DNA of 17,559 nt from an uncultured Eubacteriales bacterium (GTDB lineage Bacteria > Bacillota_A > Clostridia > Oscillospirales > Oscillospiraceae): positions 1 through 17,559 of the forward strand of contig CATJRT010000406.1 in NCBI GenBank assembly GCA_949742895.1. The letters are read 5' to 3'. The notes beneath the pieces were generated by a model. The model made no database searches and was not told the DNA's origin. It saw only the letters and a program-made list of their open reading frames with translations. This document shows, in pieces, positions 16,056 through 17,559 of the stretch. Numbering within the stretch: position 1 is the stretch's first letter; each line of letters begins with the position of its first letter. Position numbers and translations under genes: made by a program.

Positions 16056-16423
16056 TGTGGGGTTCGACAAACGCACCGGGAGTTACCGGGCAGCTGGCCC
16101 GTGAGATTATGACGGGTGAAGTAAACACGCCGCTCACAAACGCGGCGGGGGTGTCGCTCTGCACCGCCAGCGGAGAGCCGCTGACAGCCCGTCAGACGCT
16201 CCAAAGGGATGAGCACACCGCTGACATTCCGGCGGCGCTATGGCCGCTGATTTACCACGCAATCGCGGCAGAGGGCGCGGACATCGAACGCCGGGTAGTG
16301 GACAGCATCATGGGCGCACTGATGGCCGGGAGGATTTCGGCCACGCTTGCGAATCGCTCCGGCGCGGCGCTCGCCACCCGGAGAGGCGAAACCATCACGG
16401 CACACCAGTTTTTGAACGCATGA
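16055..16423 (+). CDS. Small unrecognised protein with two copies of the 34-aa repeat (122 aa)
   Basis: The ATG at 16055 overlaps the previous stop, and GGAGG lies 13-15 nt upstream. Residues 16-49 and 87-120 are two copies of the 34-residue repeat seen in the upstream gene. They are joined by a helical segment (AALWPLIYHAIAAEGADIERR). Shared positions are Gly 6, Leu 12, Gly 17, Thr 22, Gly 25 and Ala 30 of the unit. No known family is recognised. It directly precedes the DGR variable protein and may connect it to the fibre. Confidence 0.55.
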   Translation: MWGSTNAPGVTGQLAREIMTGEVNTPLTNAAGVSLCTASGEPLTARQTLQRDEHTADIPAALWPLIYHAIAAEGADIERRVVDSIMGALMAGRISATLANRSGAALATRRGETITAHQFLNA

Positions 16424-16441
16424 CCGCAAGCAATATTGCGG
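16424..16441 (+). promoter_or_regulatory. Short hairpin directly after the stop codon
   Basis: CCGCAA (16424-16429) pairs with TTGCGG (16436-16441) across a 6-nt loop, immediately after the TGA of the preceding gene. Its 3' edge is 26 nt before the DGR target start and just ahead of the AAAGGAGG site. No T-run follows. It could insulate translation of the variable protein from the upstream coupled pair. Confidence 0.45.
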
Positions 16442-16466
16442 CACGATAACAAAGGAGGAAAACACT

Positions 16467-17363
16467 ATGAGCATCCAAACAAACGAACTCCAGAAAGCCG
16501 CCTCCGTGCTGGGCACGGACAGCATCCTCGCCGACCTGGACGCGCAGGGCACCGTGCGGGTGCCGTTTGACGTGGCTACCGAGTTTTTCAAGAACACCTT
16601 CCTCTCCGGGGGCGTTCCCTACGGCAAGGAGCTGACCGAGAGCTGGGCCACTTTGCAGGCCCGCATCAAGGCGGGCAACCTGTCCGGCATCCACGTCGGC
16701 GACTTCAAGACCATCACCCTGACCACGGGTGAGGTTGTCGTCATGGAAGTGGCTGGCCCCGACCAGTATTACCGCTGTGGCTATCCGACGGAAATCGGCC
16801 ATCACGTCGATTTTATCTCCCGTGACTGTCTGGCAGGCACGAAACTGTTCAACGACACCAACACCAACAACGGAACGGCTGCGGAGCCGAACCCGTGGCG
16901 GGCCTCCAAGCTGTTCCAGACGCTGAACGACGAGACCTCCGGCGTGTTTGCCACCCTCCCCGCCGACCTCAAGCCCTGCATCATTGAGAAAATCGCCCTT
17001 TTGGAGCATCGCTATTCTGATGCTGGTGCCCTCGATAGCGATACAGGATGGGATTGGAACACCATGGGCAAGCTGTGGGTGCCCACCGAGGTTGAGGTAT
17101 TCGGCAACACCTTCTGGTCTGACGGCGACGCAGGCTGGACGGGCGGCGGCGGCTGCAACCTCCAGTACCCCATCTTCATCGGCGGCGCAAAGCACATCAT
17201 CAAGGGCGCGGGAAACGGCGGTGGTCGCTGCTCCTGGTGGGAGGCGACTGCTCACCGGCAGTCCTCCACTCACGTGTGCGTTGTCGCCCACAACGGCGAC
17301 GCCATCTACGCCTGGGCGACGCACCCGTACATCTACGCGCCGCTGTGCTTCCGTATCGGTTAA
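16467..17363 (+). CDS. DGR target: C-type-lectin-like variable protein
   Basis: This 298-residue protein starts at ATG 16467 after AAAGGAGG. Residues about 70-298 match DUF6273-like DGR targets with a C-type-lectin/FGE-type fold: HVGDFKTITLTTGEVVVMEV, then HHVDFISRDCL, WDWNTMGKLWVPTEVEVFG and the C-terminal SWWEATA and APLCFRIG. The variable residues are expected at about 263-288, on the ligand-binding face. The N-terminal 70 residues are probably an anchor to the tail tip. It follows the fibre genes and is followed by avd, the standard DGR order. It is the likely receptor-binding protein of this phage, with specificity changed by retrohoming. Confidence 0.85.
   Translation: MSIQTNELQKAASVLGTDSILADLDAQGTVRVPFDVATEFFKNTFLSGGVPYGKELTESWATLQARIKAGNLSGIHVGDFKTITLTTGEVVVMEVAGPDQYYRCGYPTEIGHHVDFISRDCLAGTKLFNDTNTNNGTAAEPNPWRASKLFQTLNDETSGVFATLPADLKPCIIEKIALLEHRYSDAGALDSDTGWDWNTMGKLWVPTEVEVFGNTFWSDGDAGWTGGGGCNLQYPIFIGGAKHIIKGAGNGGGRCSWWEATAHRQSSTHVCVVAHNGDAIYAWATHPYIYAPLCFRIG
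17235..17360 (+). repeat. Probable DGR variable repeat (VR)
   Basis: At residues 263-288 of the variable protein many codons end in C while their first two bases vary: CAC, TCC, TCC, CAC, GTC, GCC, CAC, AAC, GAC, ATC, TAC, GCC, CAC and TAC. This is the trace expected if AAC codons in a template repeat are mutated at A during reverse transcription. Flanks WWEAT and APLCFRIG look fixed. Exact limits need the template repeat, which is not in the window. Confidence 0.6.
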
Positions 17364-17399
17364 TCTACACAGGAAAGCCAAAAGAGAGGCACAACGTAA

Positions 17400-17427
17400 G
17401 GCCCCGTCCCCCTTGTGGGGCGGGGCC
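17400..17427 (+). other. GC hairpin downstream of the VR
   Basis: GGCCCCGTCCC (17400-17410) pairs with GGGGCGGGGCC (17417-17427), 11 bp with one T·G pair and a 6-nt loop. It starts 37 nt after the variable-protein stop. DGRs such as that of phage BPP-1 need a hairpin/cruciform a few bases past the VR for efficient homing, so this is a candidate, though further away. It could equally be an operon hairpin: its 3' edge is 24 nt before the avd start, and no T-run follows. Confidence 0.55.
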
Positions 17428-17450
17428 GATAGTTTAGGAGGAGCTTTCGT

Positions 17451-17559
17451 ATGTCGGTGTTAAAAAATAAGCGCAGCGAAAGCCAACTGGAATTTTACCA
17501 TACGGCCACGCTGATACGGACGGAGCTGACCCGCTTTGTAATGAACGAGAAGATCGTGC
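17451..17559 (+). CDS. avd: DGR accessory variability determinant (Avd), 5' part
   Basis: ATG 17451, with AGGAGG upstream, opens a frame that runs off the right edge after 36 residues. The start MSVLKNKRSESQLEFYHTA followed by a helix (LIRTELTRFVMNEKIV) matches the N-terminus of Firmicute-type Avd proteins. These are pentameric four-helix-bundle subunits that bind the DGR reverse transcriptase and template RNA. It directly follows a lectin-like variable protein, as in DGR cassettes. The call rests on this short segment and context. Confidence 0.7.
   Translation, partial: MSVLKNKRSESQLEFYHTATLIRTELTRFVMNEKIV

Noticed and set aside
16395..17381. 328-codon minus-strand open frame over the DGR target
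   Set aside because: It is a shadow of the variable protein, which has a strong ribosome binding site and recognisable lectin-like pattern on the plus strand.
16467..17559. Template repeat inside the window
   Set aside because: I saw no second near-copy of the VR in the window. The TR is expected to the right of the edge.
1..17559. tRNA genes, integrase or attachment site
   Set aside because: No tRNA-like cloverleaf, recombinase motif or paired direct repeat was seen, so whether this is an integrated prophage or a free phage cannot be decided here.

Overview
The window is the structural (late) region of a contractile-tailed phage or prophage. It covers the end of the head genes, the complete tail and baseplate module, the tail-fibre region, and the front part of a diversity-generating retroelement (DGR). 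All genes lie on the + strand, with overlapping ATGA, TAATG or GTGA junctions and strong AGGAGG-type ribosome binding sites. The GC-rich composition, strong Shine-Dalgarno sites, frequent GTG/TTG starts and Firmicute-like phage proteins suggest a gut Clostridia host such as an Oscillospiraceae relative. That host call is inference; no host gene is present.

Layout. 1-759: the C-terminus of a probable major capsid protein, a probable head decoration protein and a small charged ORF. 817-3125: head-tail connection genes (gp6-like connector, HK97 gp10-like protein, head-tail stopper, gp12-like neck/tail terminator). 3133-4997: tail sheath (DUF3383-like) and tail tube (DUF3277-like). 5064-5529: a tail assembly chaperone gene pair probably joined by programmed frameshifting. 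5578-9027: tape measure protein, carrying an unusual proline-rich repeat block. 9040-14002: baseplate genes in assembly order (Dit-like protein, baseplate plug, hub, gp138-type spike, gp25-like wedge, J-like wedge, gpI/DUF2612-like protein). 14017-16423: tail fibre, fibre-associated protein and two small unrecognised proteins. 16467-17363: a C-type-lectin-like DGR variable protein with its variable repeat at the C-terminus. 17451-end: the start of the DGR accessory gene avd. The template repeat and reverse transcriptase are expected just beyond the right edge.

How the genes work together: the connectors join the filled head to the tail. Sheath and tube polymerise to the length set by the tape measure on a minimal baseplate (hub, plug, spike and gp25/J/I wedges). 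The fibre proteins and the DGR-diversified lectin protein probably form the adhesive tip, whose binding surface can be rewritten by mutagenic retrohoming.

The least expected signals are: a 34-residue repeat found three times across the two small genes next to the DGR target; a 27-residue-periodic His-Gly motif in the gpI-like protein; the roughly 19-residue Pro/Val/Glu repeat in the tape measure protein; and hairpins that recur 23-28 nt upstream of start codons in most of the longer intergenic gaps.
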